Assembly: GCF_014196055.1 (NCBI RefSeq)
Contig: NZ_JACICY010000007.1
Span: 1-64,000 of the forward strand
From: Novosphingobium hassiacum
Lineage (GTDB): Bacteria > Pseudomonadota > Alphaproteobacteria > Sphingomonadales > Sphingomonadaceae
Reading direction: 5' to 3'
Length of the DNA: 64,000 nucleotides
Shown piece after piece: positions 43,529-51,938 of the stretch. The notes below the pieces were generated by a model. That model searched no databases, had not been told where the DNA came from, and saw only the letters and a list, made by a program, of their open reading frames with translations. Position numbers and translations under genes: made by a program. Position 1 is the first letter of the stretch, and each line of letters starts with the position of its first letter.

Positions 43529-43851
43529 TGTCCGTGCTCCCCGCTGCGAGCTGTGCTTTTTTCAATCCAGGTGGCCAGCGCATCGAGTTCGGATGGCTTG
43601 ATTTCGGTCGGGCGGAAGGCGGGCATGCCGTTCTGGCCGTGGCGCACGATGTACTTGACGGTGTCGGCCGGGAGCACACGGCCGAGGATGATCGGGCCGA
43701 CGTTGCGGCCATGACAGTAGCCGCAGGTTGTGGCGTAAATTTTCTCGGGCGTGCGCAAGGGCTGGACTTCGCCGAGCTTCTGCCCCGCAAGGAGGGGCGC
43801 AGCACAGGTCAATGCGCCGATGGCCAGCATCGGGCCGATTTTCCGTTTCAT
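43525..43851 (-). CDS. c-type cytochrome subunit of the flavocytochrome
   Basis: 108 residues with a signal peptide (MKRKIGPMLAIGALTCAAPLLA), one haem site CGYCHG, and the methionine ligand in GQNGMPAF. It resembles the PchC/EhyA small cytochromes that accept electrons from VAO-type flavoproteins. Its stop overlaps the start of the flavoprotein gene. The ATG at 43851 gives a clean signal peptide and is chosen over the start at 43899. Confidence 0.87.
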   Translation of the reverse strand: MKRKIGPMLAIGALTCAAPLLAGQKLGEVQPLRTPEKIYATTCGYCHGRNVGPIILGRVLPADTVKYIVRHGQNGMPAFRPTEIKPSELDALATWIEKSTARSGEHGQ

Positions 43852-43990
43852 CACGACTTCCTCGATCCCGGAGAGGCGCGGCGGAGTTTCTGCCGTCACC
43901 GTGGTTCTCCGGGTGCGAAAGTATCAATGCTGGTTGCGCGGGCCAGAACTACGAGCTTCGAAGATTACACTGTGTGAAATCCGGATGTGC

Positions 43991-44710
43991 TCAGAACGGC
44001 AACTCGCTTCCATTCCAGGCAAACAGCTTGCCGCTGTCGGACTGGGATAGTCCGTCGATCACGCTCAGCAGATGGGCTGCGGATTGTTCCGGCGTGAACA
44101 GTGTCGCTGCCGGAACGCCGCGCTGGAACGGCTGCGAAAGCGGGGTATCGACGGTACCGGGGTGGAGCGTGACGGCAATCGCGGCAGGGTTGGTGCGCGC
44201 CAGTTCGATGGCGAAGTTGCGCACCAGCATGTTGAGCGCGGCTTTGGACGCGCGGTAGGAATGCCAGCCGCCAAGGCGGTTGTCGGTGATCGAGCCGACC
44301 TTGGCCGAGATCGCGGCGAAAGTCGGCTGCCCGGTCTTGGCTAGCAGCGGCATGCAATGTTTGGCGATCAGCGCGGGACCAATGGCGTTGATCGCGAACA
44401 TTTCGGACAGGGCTGCGGCGTCGAGCGCGCGCGCGGATTTTTCCGGACCGTCGCCGTTATCGCGCACCAGTCGTCCCGTGGCGACGATCACCAGATCGAG
44501 CGGCGCGCCGATTTCAGCGCAGGCTGCGGCGATCGAGGCTTCGTCGGTCAGGGTGAAGCGGTGGCCAGTGACCTTGGGTGCGGAGGGCAAGCGTCCGCGG
44601 GCCAGTGCGTGCACTTGCGCCACGTCGTCCCTTGCGGCCAGCAGGTCTACAAGCGCCGCGCCGATGCCACCGCTTGCCCCGAAGATCGCGCATTGCTTGC
44701 CGTTTTCCAT
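43991..44710 (-). CDS. Short-chain dehydrogenase (CsgA/cell-cell-signalling SDR type)
   Basis: 239-residue SDR with IFGASGGIGAALVDLLAAR as cofactor loop and the catalytic Tyr-x-x-x-Lys in YRASKAALN; LHPGTVDTPLSQPF follows. The layout matches the CsgA-like SDRs common in proteobacteria, whose substrates are mostly unknown. An ATG at 44722 is an equally possible start; neither has a strong ribosome site. It is a single gene divergent from the TelA operon. Confidence 0.88.
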   Translation of the reverse strand: MENGKQCAIFGASGGIGAALVDLLAARDDVAQVHALARGRLPSAPKVTGHRFTLTDEASIAAACAEIGAPLDLVIVATGRLVRDNGDGPEKSARALDAAALSEMFAINAIGPALIAKHCMPLLAKTGQPTFAAISAKVGSITDNRLGGWHSYRASKAALNMLVRNFAIELARTNPAAIAVTLHPGTVDTPLSQPFQRGVPAATLFTPEQSAAHLLSVIDGLSQSDSGKLFAWNGSELPF

Positions 44711-44850
44711 CGGTGCGACCATGAACGCTGGCGACGCTCGCGTCGATATGGCCCATCGCCCGTTGCTGTGTTGCAAGCATAATACAGCTTGCACACGGCC
44801 TCGGGAAATCCCATGTTGCCAATCGACCACTACCTGAAAGCACGATTGCA

Positions 44851-46062
44851 ATGGCCACGACTTCGACCGAGACCGCAACCGCCAGCCAGCTGAGCCTGAC
44901 GCCGCCCGATCCGGTGCCGGTAGTGGCACCTGCGCAGGCTGCGGGCCTCGTGCCTGTGTCCGACGAAAATCGCTCGAAACTGGAGTCCAAGGTCGATGCC
45001 TTCGTTGCCGATCTGATCGCGCAGGACGCGCAAAGCCCTGAGTTCGGCAAGAAGGTCGACCAGCTGACCAACATGGGCCGCAAGGAAATCTCGCAGGCAG
45101 CGGGGATGGCGAACCGCTTTCTCGATCGGCCGATCCGCGCGATGGACAAGGACAGCGGCGTGGGTTCCGATCTGGCGGCGCTGCGCCGGACGGTGGAGGA
45201 GCTCGATCCGGGCAAGCAGGGCAAGCTTTCGACCGGGCGCAAGATCCTGGGCATCATCCCGTTCGGCAACAGCGTGAAGAAGTACTTCGACGGCTATGTC
45301 TCGGCGCAGGGCCACATCAAGGCAATCCTCGACCGGCTGGCGTCGGGCAAGGACGAGCTGCTGATGGACAACGCCGCGATCGACGTCGAGCGGCAGAAGC
45401 TGTGGGAGGCGATGGGCAATCTTGAGCAGATGATCCACATCTCCAATACGCTCGACGCCAAGCTGGAAGAGGCTGCGGCCGACCTCGATCACACCGATCC
45501 GGCCAAGGCCAAGGCGATTCGTGAATCGGCGCTGTTCTATACCCGTCAGCGCACGCAGGACCTGCTGACGCAGATGGCGGTGACGGTGCAGGGCTATCTC
45601 GCGCTCGATCTGGTCAAGAAGAACAACGTCGAACTGGTGAAGGGTGTGGACCGCGCGAGTACGACAACCGTAGCGGCGCTGCGCACGGCGGTGACCGTGG
45701 CGCAGGCGATGACCAACCAGCGGCTGGTGCTGCAGCAGATCACCGCGCTCAACACCACGACTGCCAACATGATCGACAGCACTGGAAAGCTGCTGCGCGA
45801 ACAGACCGGCAAGATCCATGAACTTGCTGCCGCCAGCACGATCCCGCTCGAGACGCTGCAACGCGCGTTCCAGAATATCTACGACACGATGGACACCATC
45901 GACACGTTCAAGCTGAAGGCGCTGGATTCGATGAAGCAGACTGTCACCACGCTTTCGGGCGAGGTCGAGAAGTCGAAGGGCTATGTCGCGCGGGCCGAAG
46001 GGGCGGCGCAGTCCAAGCTGGCCGGGCCGGACAGCTCGCCCTTGCTGAGCCTGGAGGGTTGA
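44851..46062 (+). CDS. telA: Toxic-anion resistance protein TelA-like
   Basis: 403 residues, largely helical, with the TelA family core (GRKILGIIPFGNSVKKYFDGYVSAQGHI, DNAAIDVERQKLWEAMGNLEQM, LALDLVKKNNVELVKGVDRA, TVAVAQAMTNQRLVLQQITALN). TelA proteins are linked to tellurite and other envelope or antibiotic stress; the mechanism is unclear. It is followed after 7 bases by an XpaC-like membrane protein, the usual partner, forming a three-gene operon. Confidence 0.9.
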   Translation: MATTSTETATASQLSLTPPDPVPVVAPAQAAGLVPVSDENRSKLESKVDAFVADLIAQDAQSPEFGKKVDQLTNMGRKEISQAAGMANRFLDRPIRAMDKDSGVGSDLAALRRTVEELDPGKQGKLSTGRKILGIIPFGNSVKKYFDGYVSAQGHIKAILDRLASGKDELLMDNAAIDVERQKLWEAMGNLEQMIHISNTLDAKLEEAAADLDHTDPAKAKAIRESALFYTRQRTQDLLTQMAVTVQGYLALDLVKKNNVELVKGVDRASTTTVAALRTAVTVAQAMTNQRLVLQQITALNTTTANMIDSTGKLLREQTGKIHELAAASTIPLETLQRAFQNIYDTMDTIDTFKLKALDSMKQTVTTLSGEVEKSKGYVARAEGAAQSKLAGPDSSPLLSLEG

Positions 46063-46069
46063 GGCGCTG

Positions 46070-46828
46070 ATGGCCAACACACCTGCCCACGAAAGCCAGC
46101 GCATCATGGCCGAGGCGAAGTCGTCGCTGGTTCGCCAGCAGGCGGGTGGGCGGCGGAGCATCGGGCAGCGATCTGCCGATATGAAGCGCACGCACCTGGG
46201 CAAGAAGCTGGCGCGGATGGCGATGGCCGTGGGCGTGTTGCTGGTCGGTGCGATGGTGGCGGGGCTGGTGCTCGACGGTATCGGCTTTACCGGCGTGATG
46301 ATGCTGGCTTTGGCGATCATCGGCACGCTGGTGTTCTTCGCGAAGTATCCGACGCTGAAGGTGCCCGATCTCAAGGCGCTGAACACGGGCGACGTGCGTA
46401 CGATGGTCGGGCGGACCGAACTGTGGCTCGAGGCGCAGCGGCCTGCGCTGCCTGCGCCGGCGGTGCGGCTGGTGGATCAGATCGGCGTGCAGCTGGATGG
46501 TCTGGGCCTGCAGCTCGAGGGTATCGATCCGGCCGAACCTGCGGTGGGCGAAGTGCGGCGGCTGGTCGGTGAGCATCTGCCAGGCATGGTCGAGAGCTGG
46601 CGCAAGATCCCGCCGCATCTGCGCCGTGAAGAGCGCGGCGGGCGCGATGCCGATGCGCAGCTGAGCGAGGGCCTTGGCAAGATCAGCAAGGAAATCGACG
46701 AGATCACGCGGCAATTGGCGGCGGGCGATCTCGATGCGCTGGCGGTACGCGGGCGCTATCTGGATTATCGCTATGGCGAGGGGCTGGAAGAGGCGCCCCA
46801 GCTTGCCGCACCGAAGGGAGACGCCTGA
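46070..46828 (+). CDS. TelA-associated membrane protein, XpaC-like
   Basis: 252 residues with two adjacent transmembrane helices (about 49-68 and 73-91) and a long C-terminal helical domain (MVGRTELWLEAQRPALPAPAVRLVDQIGVQLDGL ... GKISKEIDEITRQLAAGDLDALAVRGRYLDYRY). The layout and linkage to telA match XpaC (5-bromo-4-chloroindolyl phosphate hydrolysis) proteins. The identification is by context and topology. Confidence 0.7.
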   Translation: MANTPAHESQRIMAEAKSSLVRQQAGGRRSIGQRSADMKRTHLGKKLARMAMAVGVLLVGAMVAGLVLDGIGFTGVMMLALAIIGTLVFFAKYPTLKVPDLKALNTGDVRTMVGRTELWLEAQRPALPAPAVRLVDQIGVQLDGLGLQLEGIDPAEPAVGEVRRLVGEHLPGMVESWRKIPPHLRREERGGRDADAQLSEGLGKISKEIDEITRQLAAGDLDALAVRGRYLDYRYGEGLEEAPQLAAPKGDA

Positions 46829-47121
46829 TGCGCATGGCGATACCGCACACGCTCGGCCGCGAAGAGGCGCGTCGTCGCTTGCGGGACAAGGCCGGGCGTG
46901 CCGCCGAGAAGGCCGACGGCATGGCGACGGTCACAACCGCATTCACCGACGACGACCACATGACGATGAGCGTGACGGCGATGGGCTATACCGTCGATTG
47001 CCACGTGGAGGTGGCCGAGAGCGAATTGGTCGTAGACGTCGATATTCCCGCAAGCCTGGGCTTTGCCAAGCGGATGATCGAAGGCGTGATCCGTGAGAAG
47101 AGCGGGAAATTGCTGACCTAG
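46828..47121 (+). CDS. Polyhydroxyalkanoic acid system (PHA-granule region) family protein
   Basis: 97 residues: basic N terminus (LGREEARRRLRDKAGRAAEKAD), then a small beta domain (MTMSVTAMGYTVDCHVEVAESELVVDVDIP) and a closing helix. This matches the PHA_gran_rgn/TIGR02610 family, found near PHA genes but also in organisms where its role is not known. Its ATG overlaps the upstream stop by one base. Confidence 0.8.
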   Translation: MRMAIPHTLGREEARRRLRDKAGRAAEKADGMATVTTAFTDDDHMTMSVTAMGYTVDCHVEVAESELVVDVDIPASLGFAKRMIEGVIREKSGKLLT

Positions 47122-47137
47122 GTTCTCGCCCGTGCGT

Positions 47138-47215
47138 CCCCGCGAAGGCGGGGACCCCAGGCCGGATTGTCGATGGCTGGCATGCGACGGCCTGAGGCCC
47201 CCGCCTTCGCGGGGG
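47138..47215. repeat. Pair of oppositely oriented GC-rich hairpins (bidirectional terminator/REP-like)
   Basis: CCCCGC-gaag-GCGGGG (47138-47153) and CCCCCGC-cttc-GCGGGGG (about 47198-47215) are mirror copies of one hairpin, between convergent genes. Hairpins of this sequence type recur in sphingomonad genomes. They probably serve as terminators for both genes. Confidence 0.6.
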
Positions 47216-47236
47216 AGCACAGAAAGACGTTGCTGG

Positions 47237-47698
47237 TCAAATCTTGCGTTCAAGCTCCAGCATTTCCTGCGGCAGGCGCAGGGAATTGGCAGCGATGCGG
47301 GTTTCGAGCAGCAGGTAGACCAGCGCCATCATCAATAGCACGATGGCGATGAAGAATGTGATGCCGGTAAGGTTGCGCAGGTTCAGCTCGGCCATCTCGC
47401 CGATGAACAGCGAGCCAACGGTAACACCGATGGCAAGACCCGACAGCACCAGCAGCAGCAGCGCGCGTCCGATCAGGTGGATGCGCCGGTCGACGTAGCG
47501 GATCTCGATCACCACGACGTCATGCGCAGTGCCCACCGTTTCGCCGTGCAGCTTCTGCAAGGTGCGTGAACGATCGACGATGCGACCGAGCCGCGTGGTC
47601 AGGATGTTCATGATGTTGCCGATGGCGACGAGCACGAATACCGGGGCCAGCGCCAGCTGAATGGTCTGGGCGATCACGCCGGTGTGGATGGGTGTCAT
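47237..47698 (-). CDS. DUF2721 membrane protein
   Basis: 153 residues with three hydrophobic helices (about 9-31, 75-97, 108-130) separated by a basic loop (TTRLGRIVDRSRTLQKLHG), the usual arrangement in DUF2721 proteins. The function is not known. It is downstream of the copper locus in the same orientation, three bases after the run-on stop of the copB-like ORF, but probably not functionally linked. Confidence 0.85.
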   Translation of the reverse strand: MTPIHTGVIAQTIQLALAPVFVLVAIGNIMNILTTRLGRIVDRSRTLQKLHGETVGTAHDVVVIEIRYVDRRIHLIGRALLLLVLSGLAIGVTVGSLFIGEMAELNLRNLTGITFFIAIVLLMMALVYLLLETRIAANSLRLPQEMLELERKI

Positions 47699-47701
47699 GG
47701 G

Positions 47702-48520
47702 CTACTCCGAAACGGTGGCCGCCTGTCCTGCACGGGTGGTCCGGATGGAGCAAGATGCCACCGCGGCGGAGCCGCAAGATGCCACCGCGGCGCAGCGGCG
47801 ATCAGGCCAGCAAGACGCCGATGCCCAGGCCGTGGCGGCGCCGATGATGACGCGATTAACGCTCGATCGGCCACCATCGGCAGTCGCGATCATCCTTGTC
47901 TTGCCGAGGAGCCGTTCGTGGATCGCACCTGCATAGGCTTCGAGGTGCGGGCCGAGCGACTTGCGGACACGGACCGCAGCCTGGATGTCAGTCACACCGG
48001 AGCCAACGCTTTCGTCGACAATGGTCTGCGCTGCCCAGTTGATATTGAGCCGCGGCTCGACCGTCACGCCATCGGATGCATCAATGCTGGCGAGCAGCTG
48101 CCCGCTGCCGATCAGATTTCCGTTCTCGGACAGGTAGAAGAAATGCTCGATCTCAAGCCATTCAACCGGCAGCACGACAAAGGCCGCAGAGACGTGCGCA
48201 AGGTCACTGCCTGGCCGAACATCCTGCCGCGCGCCGACCAGAGCGGTGAAGCTGTCGCTGAAATTGTGCACGTACAACGCTTCGAGCTGGACGTTGTCGA
48301 TCGTAGGGCCGACGTCGCTTCCGCCCGAAGCGCGTAGTTCGAAGCGATCGGTGTCCGATCCTGTCGAAATCGCGCTGTCGAAGGTGAAGTGTTCGTCGCC
48401 ATCGCCGACGTGGAGTTCGAACAGGTCGATCTCGGCCTCGATCGGATCGGCAAGCGCGGGCGACGACAATGCGGCCGCGGCGAGCGCACAAGCTGAAAGG
48501 GCTGCCTTGATCCTGTCCAC
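47702..48520 (-). pseudogene. Second CopB/PcoB-like outer-membrane protein, probable C-terminal frameshift
   Basis: 272-residue ORF from a GTG start. It has a signal peptide (SSPALADP) and a beta-rich domain (EIDLFELHVGDGDEHF, TDRFELRASGGSDVGPTIDN) of the copper-resistance protein B type. The last ~45 residues are a Cys/Arg/Ala-rich run-on through a tandem repeat. Inserting one C near 47838 would give the ending ATGLGIGVLLA and a stop at 47802-47804, a normal barrel terminus. Either a single-base deletion or an assembly error is likely. It lies 79 bases after copB and would be its paralog. Confidence 0.7.
47750..47792. repeat. 19-base tandem direct repeat
   Basis: GCAAGATGCCACCGCGGCG occurs at 47750-47768 and 47774-47792, spaced by 5 bases. 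It lies in what would be non-coding DNA if the copB-like gene ended at its original stop (47802-47804); the frameshifted ORF reads through it. Confidence 0.7.
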
Positions 48521-48599
48521 GTTCGATGAGTAGCGTCAGGCAGGCGAGACGGAAATCCGAAGTTTCAGGTCTCCACGGAACACAATTGCGAAATGCAGC

Positions 48600-49571
48600 T
48601 CAGAACCAAGCACGAATGCCGAAGACCGCGCTGACTGCGGACGCTCCGTCGCCGTTCGCTCGCGCCCACCGAGCGGTCTGGCCAAGCTTGCGCTCCCAAT
48701 GGACGCCGACATAAGGCGCGAATTCGCGGGCGACTTCATAGCGCAGGCGCGCGCCAAGCTCGACCTTCTCGAACCCCGCACCGATCCCGAGTTCAGGCAC
48801 GTCCTGCGCCGCCGCGTCGATCTCGACCGAAGGCTGCAGGATCAGTCGCTGGGTCAGGCGCATGTCGTGTTCGGCCTCTAGCCGGAAATGCACGTCGCCC
48901 TTGTTCGAGATGAAGGCATGGGCACCGATTTCGAACCAGTAGGGTGCAAGGCCCTCGATACCGACGACGGCATACGTACGGTCCGGGCCTGCGGCGAAAT
49001 CCTGCCGTGCGCCCAGTTCAAGGTTCCACCACGGATCGAGCGCGTGACGCCATGCTGCGCGGACTTCACCGGTTTCGAGGCTTTCACCGAATGCGCCTTC
49101 CCCCTCGGTTTCGAACGACAGACGATCGATGTCGCCGCCGACCCAGCCCATGACCTGCCAGGCATAGCCATCAAGGCCCTTGGCTGCCCGGTATTCAAGA
49201 CGGTCGGCGATCAGCGCATTGCCGATGAAGCTGCCCTCGCGTGACAGGTCGGCGCGGGCGCGGGCCATGCGCGATGCGTCCCAGAAGGCATCGGCGGGAT
49301 GGTCGGTTGGAACCGACGGCGCGGGTGCCGTGCCCACTTCGTCGCTGGAAGCTGGCTGCGCGCCGTGAGCAGAGTGGTCCATGCCCTGCATGGTGCCATC
49401 GGCCTGATCTGCGGACGTCGCGCTCATGTCATGGGCGGAGTGATCCATGCCGTCCATGCCCTGCATCTGGCTCATGTCGTGGCCGGCGTGCGGATCCTGC
49501 GCTTCTTGTGCAGCGAGGGGCGTTGCGATCAGGGCTGCACCGACGAGCAGCGCATTGCGAAGGGCCATCAT
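48600..49571 (-). CDS. copB: Copper resistance protein B (outer membrane)
   Basis: 323 residues. After the signal peptide (ATPLAAQ) comes a Met/His-rich metal-binding segment (HAGHDMSQMQGMDGMDHSAHDM and GMDHSAHG), then the beta-barrel domain, with WAWF-like terminus FGIRAWF. This is the CopB/PcoB layout. It sits in the outer membrane and helps bind or export copper. Its ATG overlaps the copA stop (ATGA), so the two are coupled. Confidence 0.92.
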   Translation of the reverse strand: MMALRNALLVGAALIATPLAAQEAQDPHAGHDMSQMQGMDGMDHSAHDMSATSADQADGTMQGMDHSAHGAQPASSDEVGTAPAPSVPTDHPADAFWDASRMARARADLSREGSFIGNALIADRLEYRAAKGLDGYAWQVMGWVGGDIDRLSFETEGEGAFGESLETGEVRAAWRHALDPWWNLELGARQDFAAGPDRTYAVVGIEGLAPYWFEIGAHAFISNKGDVHFRLEAEHDMRLTQRLILQPSVEIDAAAQDVPELGIGAGFEKVELGARLRYEVAREFAPYVGVHWERKLGQTARWARANGDGASAVSAVFGIRAWF

Positions 49572-51340
49572 GCCGCCGCTCCCTTGTCGGCGCGGACGGT
49601 GACGATGCGCATCATCCCGGCGTGCATGTGAAGCAGCATGTGGCAGTGGAACGCCCAGTCGCCCTCGGCATCTGCGGTCAGGTCGAAGCTCGCCTTGCCT
49701 CCGGGCAGCACGTTGACGGTGTGCTTGCGAGGCCGATTGCCTGGATCGCCCGTTACCAGTTCGAAGAAATGGCCGTGGAGATGGATCGGGTGCGGCATCA
49801 TCGTGTGATTGATCAGGTTCACCCGCACGCGCTCTCCGGTGCGGAACGGGATCGGATCGGCCCCGCCCGAGATCGTCTCGCCATCGATCGACCACATGTA
49901 GCGTTCCATGTTTGCGGTCAGGTTCACGTCGATCTGGCGGGTGGGTTTGCGTTGGTCGGGGCTGGCTTCGCGTGAGCGGAGATCGGCGTACGTCAGCACG
50001 CGATGCTCTTCGTTCTCGAGCCCGGTGCCGCGATCGGCCAGACGGTCTGCCGGTGATGGCGAGATCGTGGCGACGCCCGGTCCCGGCTTCACTCCTGGTG
50101 CCAGCGACAAGTCGCGCATGTCCATCGAGTGCCCGGCCATGCTTTCGTTGGCGGGTTTGGACAGGTCGATCTCTCCGCCCGAACCCATGTCCATGCCTGC
50201 CATGTCCATACCCATGTCGCGCATGGTCAGGATCGGGCGCTGGCGCAGCTTGGGCACCGACCCGGTCATGCCGATCTGCGGCGCGAGCGTTGCACGGACA
50301 AGGCCTGACCGGTCGATGGCTTCGGCGACGATGCCGAACGCGGCGGCCTCAGTCGGTTGAACGATCACGTCGTAGGTTTCGGCGATACCGATCTGGAATT
50401 CGTCGGTCTCGATGGGCACGACGTTACAGCCGTCCGCCGCGACAACAGTCATCGGCAGGCCGGGGATGCGGAAGTTGAAGTTGGTCATGGCCGAGGCGTT
50501 GATGATCCGCAGCTTGATGCGCTCACCCGGAGCGAACAGCGCGGTCCAGTTGGCGGCGGTATCATGGCCGTTGATCAGGAACGAATAGGTCGCGCCGGTC
50601 ACGTCCGAAATGTCGGTCGCGTCCATGCGCATCTTGGCCCATTCGAGGCGGTCTTTAAGGCTCTGGTCCTTGCCCGCGATCAGCCCGCCGACGGTCTGGC
50701 GCTGCCAGTTGAAGTAGCCGCCCATGGTCTTGAGCTTCTTGAGCTGGGGGTGCGGATCGATCGGGCTCCAGTCGGCGAGCATGAGCACGTATTCGCGGTC
50801 GAACAGCACGTTGTCAGGGGTGGCGGGGTCGATGACGATCGGGCCGTAAAGACCGACCGCTTCCTGCATGCCCGAGTGCGAATGGTACCAGAACGTGCCG
50901 GAATGCCGCACCGGGAACTCGTAAGTGAAGGTCTCGCCCGGATCGATGCCGGGGAACGATACGCCGGGCACGCCATCCATCTGGAAGGGCACTAGCAACC
51001 CGTGCCAGTGGATCGAGGACTGCTGCTTGAGCGTATTCGTCACCGCGATCCGGACGTTCTGACCCTCGCGCAAGCGGATCAGAGGAGCCGGGATCGTGCC
51101 GTTTACGGCGATGGCAGAGGCCGAGCGCTTGCCGACCGAATAGCGCGCATCGCCGATCGACAGCGCGATCGTCTCGCCCGACAGAGTGCCGCCGGTGTTG
51201 CGGCCGGCCATCGCACCCGAACCGCCGCCGCCATGGCCGGAATGTCCCGACTGGGCCCAAGCAGGAAACAGCGGGGTCAGCGCGAGCGCGCCCGTGCCCA
51301 ACAGGATATGGCGGCGATTGAGTGTGAGGTTGTTGTCCAT
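49568..51340 (-). CDS. copA: Copper resistance multicopper oxidase CopA/PcoA
   Basis: 590 residues with a twin-arginine signal (NRRHILLGTGALAL). Copper ligands are visible in IHWHGLL, FWYHSHSG, HPIHLHGHF and HCHMLLHMHAGMM (the last holds type-1 and type-3 ligands and the axial Met). A Met-rich loop (MGMDMAGMDMGS and HSMDMRDL) fits Cu(I) binding. It oxidises Cu(I) in the periplasm. The ATG at 51340 is only about 11 bases from a putative -10 element, so its transcript may have almost no leader. Confidence 0.93.
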   Translation of the reverse strand: MDNNLTLNRRHILLGTGALALTPLFPAWAQSGHSGHGGGGSGAMAGRNTGGTLSGETIALSIGDARYSVGKRSASAIAVNGTIPAPLIRLREGQNVRIAVTNTLKQQSSIHWHGLLVPFQMDGVPGVSFPGIDPGETFTYEFPVRHSGTFWYHSHSGMQEAVGLYGPIVIDPATPDNVLFDREYVLMLADWSPIDPHPQLKKLKTMGGYFNWQRQTVGGLIAGKDQSLKDRLEWAKMRMDATDISDVTGATYSFLINGHDTAANWTALFAPGERIKLRIINASAMTNFNFRIPGLPMTVVAADGCNVVPIETDEFQIGIAETYDVIVQPTEAAAFGIVAEAIDRSGLVRATLAPQIGMTGSVPKLRQRPILTMRDMGMDMAGMDMGSGGEIDLSKPANESMAGHSMDMRDLSLAPGVKPGPGVATISPSPADRLADRGTGLENEEHRVLTYADLRSREASPDQRKPTRQIDVNLTANMERYMWSIDGETISGGADPIPFRTGERVRVNLINHTMMPHPIHLHGHFFELVTGDPGNRPRKHTVNVLPGGKASFDLTADAEGDWAFHCHMLLHMHAGMMRIVTVRADKGAAA

Positions 51341-51350
51341 CAGTTGGGGA

Positions 51351-51377
51351 TACGCATCGTGCAACGTTATCCCTCAA
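51351..51377 (-). promoter_or_regulatory. ECF-sigma-type promoter of copA
   Basis: On the minus strand TTGAGGGAT (51377-51369), 13 bases, then GCGTA (51355-51351). The same two elements with the same spacer precede copC and, with two changes, the cnrY-like gene. The -35 part overlaps the last codons of the sigma gene. Confidence 0.65.
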
Positions 51378-51930
51378 GCAATTCCGCCAATTTTTGTCGC
51401 GCACGATAGATCCGGACTTCCACTGCCTTTTCACTGAGGGACAGGATCGCGGCCGCTTCGGCCATGGACATGCCTTCGATGCGACAGAGGATGAGCGGAG
51501 CCTTGAGGCCCGACGGGAGGGCCGCAATCGCGGTGCCGATGCGATCGACCTCGCGGCGGGAAATGGCTTCGGCTTCGGGGTCTTGTCCGGTGTCCGCAAC
51601 ATCGGCTGCGTCTTCGAGCGGACGCGCCAGGCGGAACAGGCGACGCACGGTGCGGCGACGCGCCCAGTCACGGCATTTGTTGAGCGTGATCCGCAGGAGC
51701 CAAGTTCGGAAAGGGCGGGCGGGATCATAACGCACAAGGGCGGCAAAGGCAGCGATGAACGCGTCCTGCGTTATGTCGAGTGCCTCGCTCTCATCGCCGA
51801 GATGGTGCCGCGCAACGCGGTAGACCGCATCGCGATGGCGATCCATCAACGCGGTATAGGCTGCCTGCTGCCCGGCGATGGCGGCAGTGACCAGAGCAGG
51901 GTCGCTTGTCTCCGCCCCGGTTGCGGCCAT
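51367..51930 (-). CDS. ECF RNA polymerase sigma factor (CnrH-like)
   Basis: 187 residues with sigma region 2 (DITQDAFIAAFAALVRYDPARPFRTWLLRITLN) and region 4 HTH (SMAEAAAILSLSEKAVEVRIYRARQKL). The operon order anti-sigma, periplasmic sensor, sigma matches CnrY-CnrX-CnrH, where metal binding by the sensor frees the sigma factor. It probably transcribes its own operon, copAB and copCD from the three matching promoters. It ends 26 bases before copA. Confidence 0.9.
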   Translation of the reverse strand: MAATGAETSDPALVTAAIAGQQAAYTALMDRHRDAVYRVARHHLGDESEALDITQDAFIAAFAALVRYDPARPFRTWLLRITLNKCRDWARRRTVRRLFRLARPLEDAADVADTGQDPEAEAISRREVDRIGTAIAALPSGLKAPLILCRIEGMSMAEAAAILSLSEKAVEVRIYRARQKLAELLEG

Positions 51931-51938
51931 GGCGTGGT

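Noticed and set aside
47750..47792. CRISPR-like repeat
   Set aside because: Only two copies of a 19-base unit with a 5-base spacer, so a simple tandem duplication.
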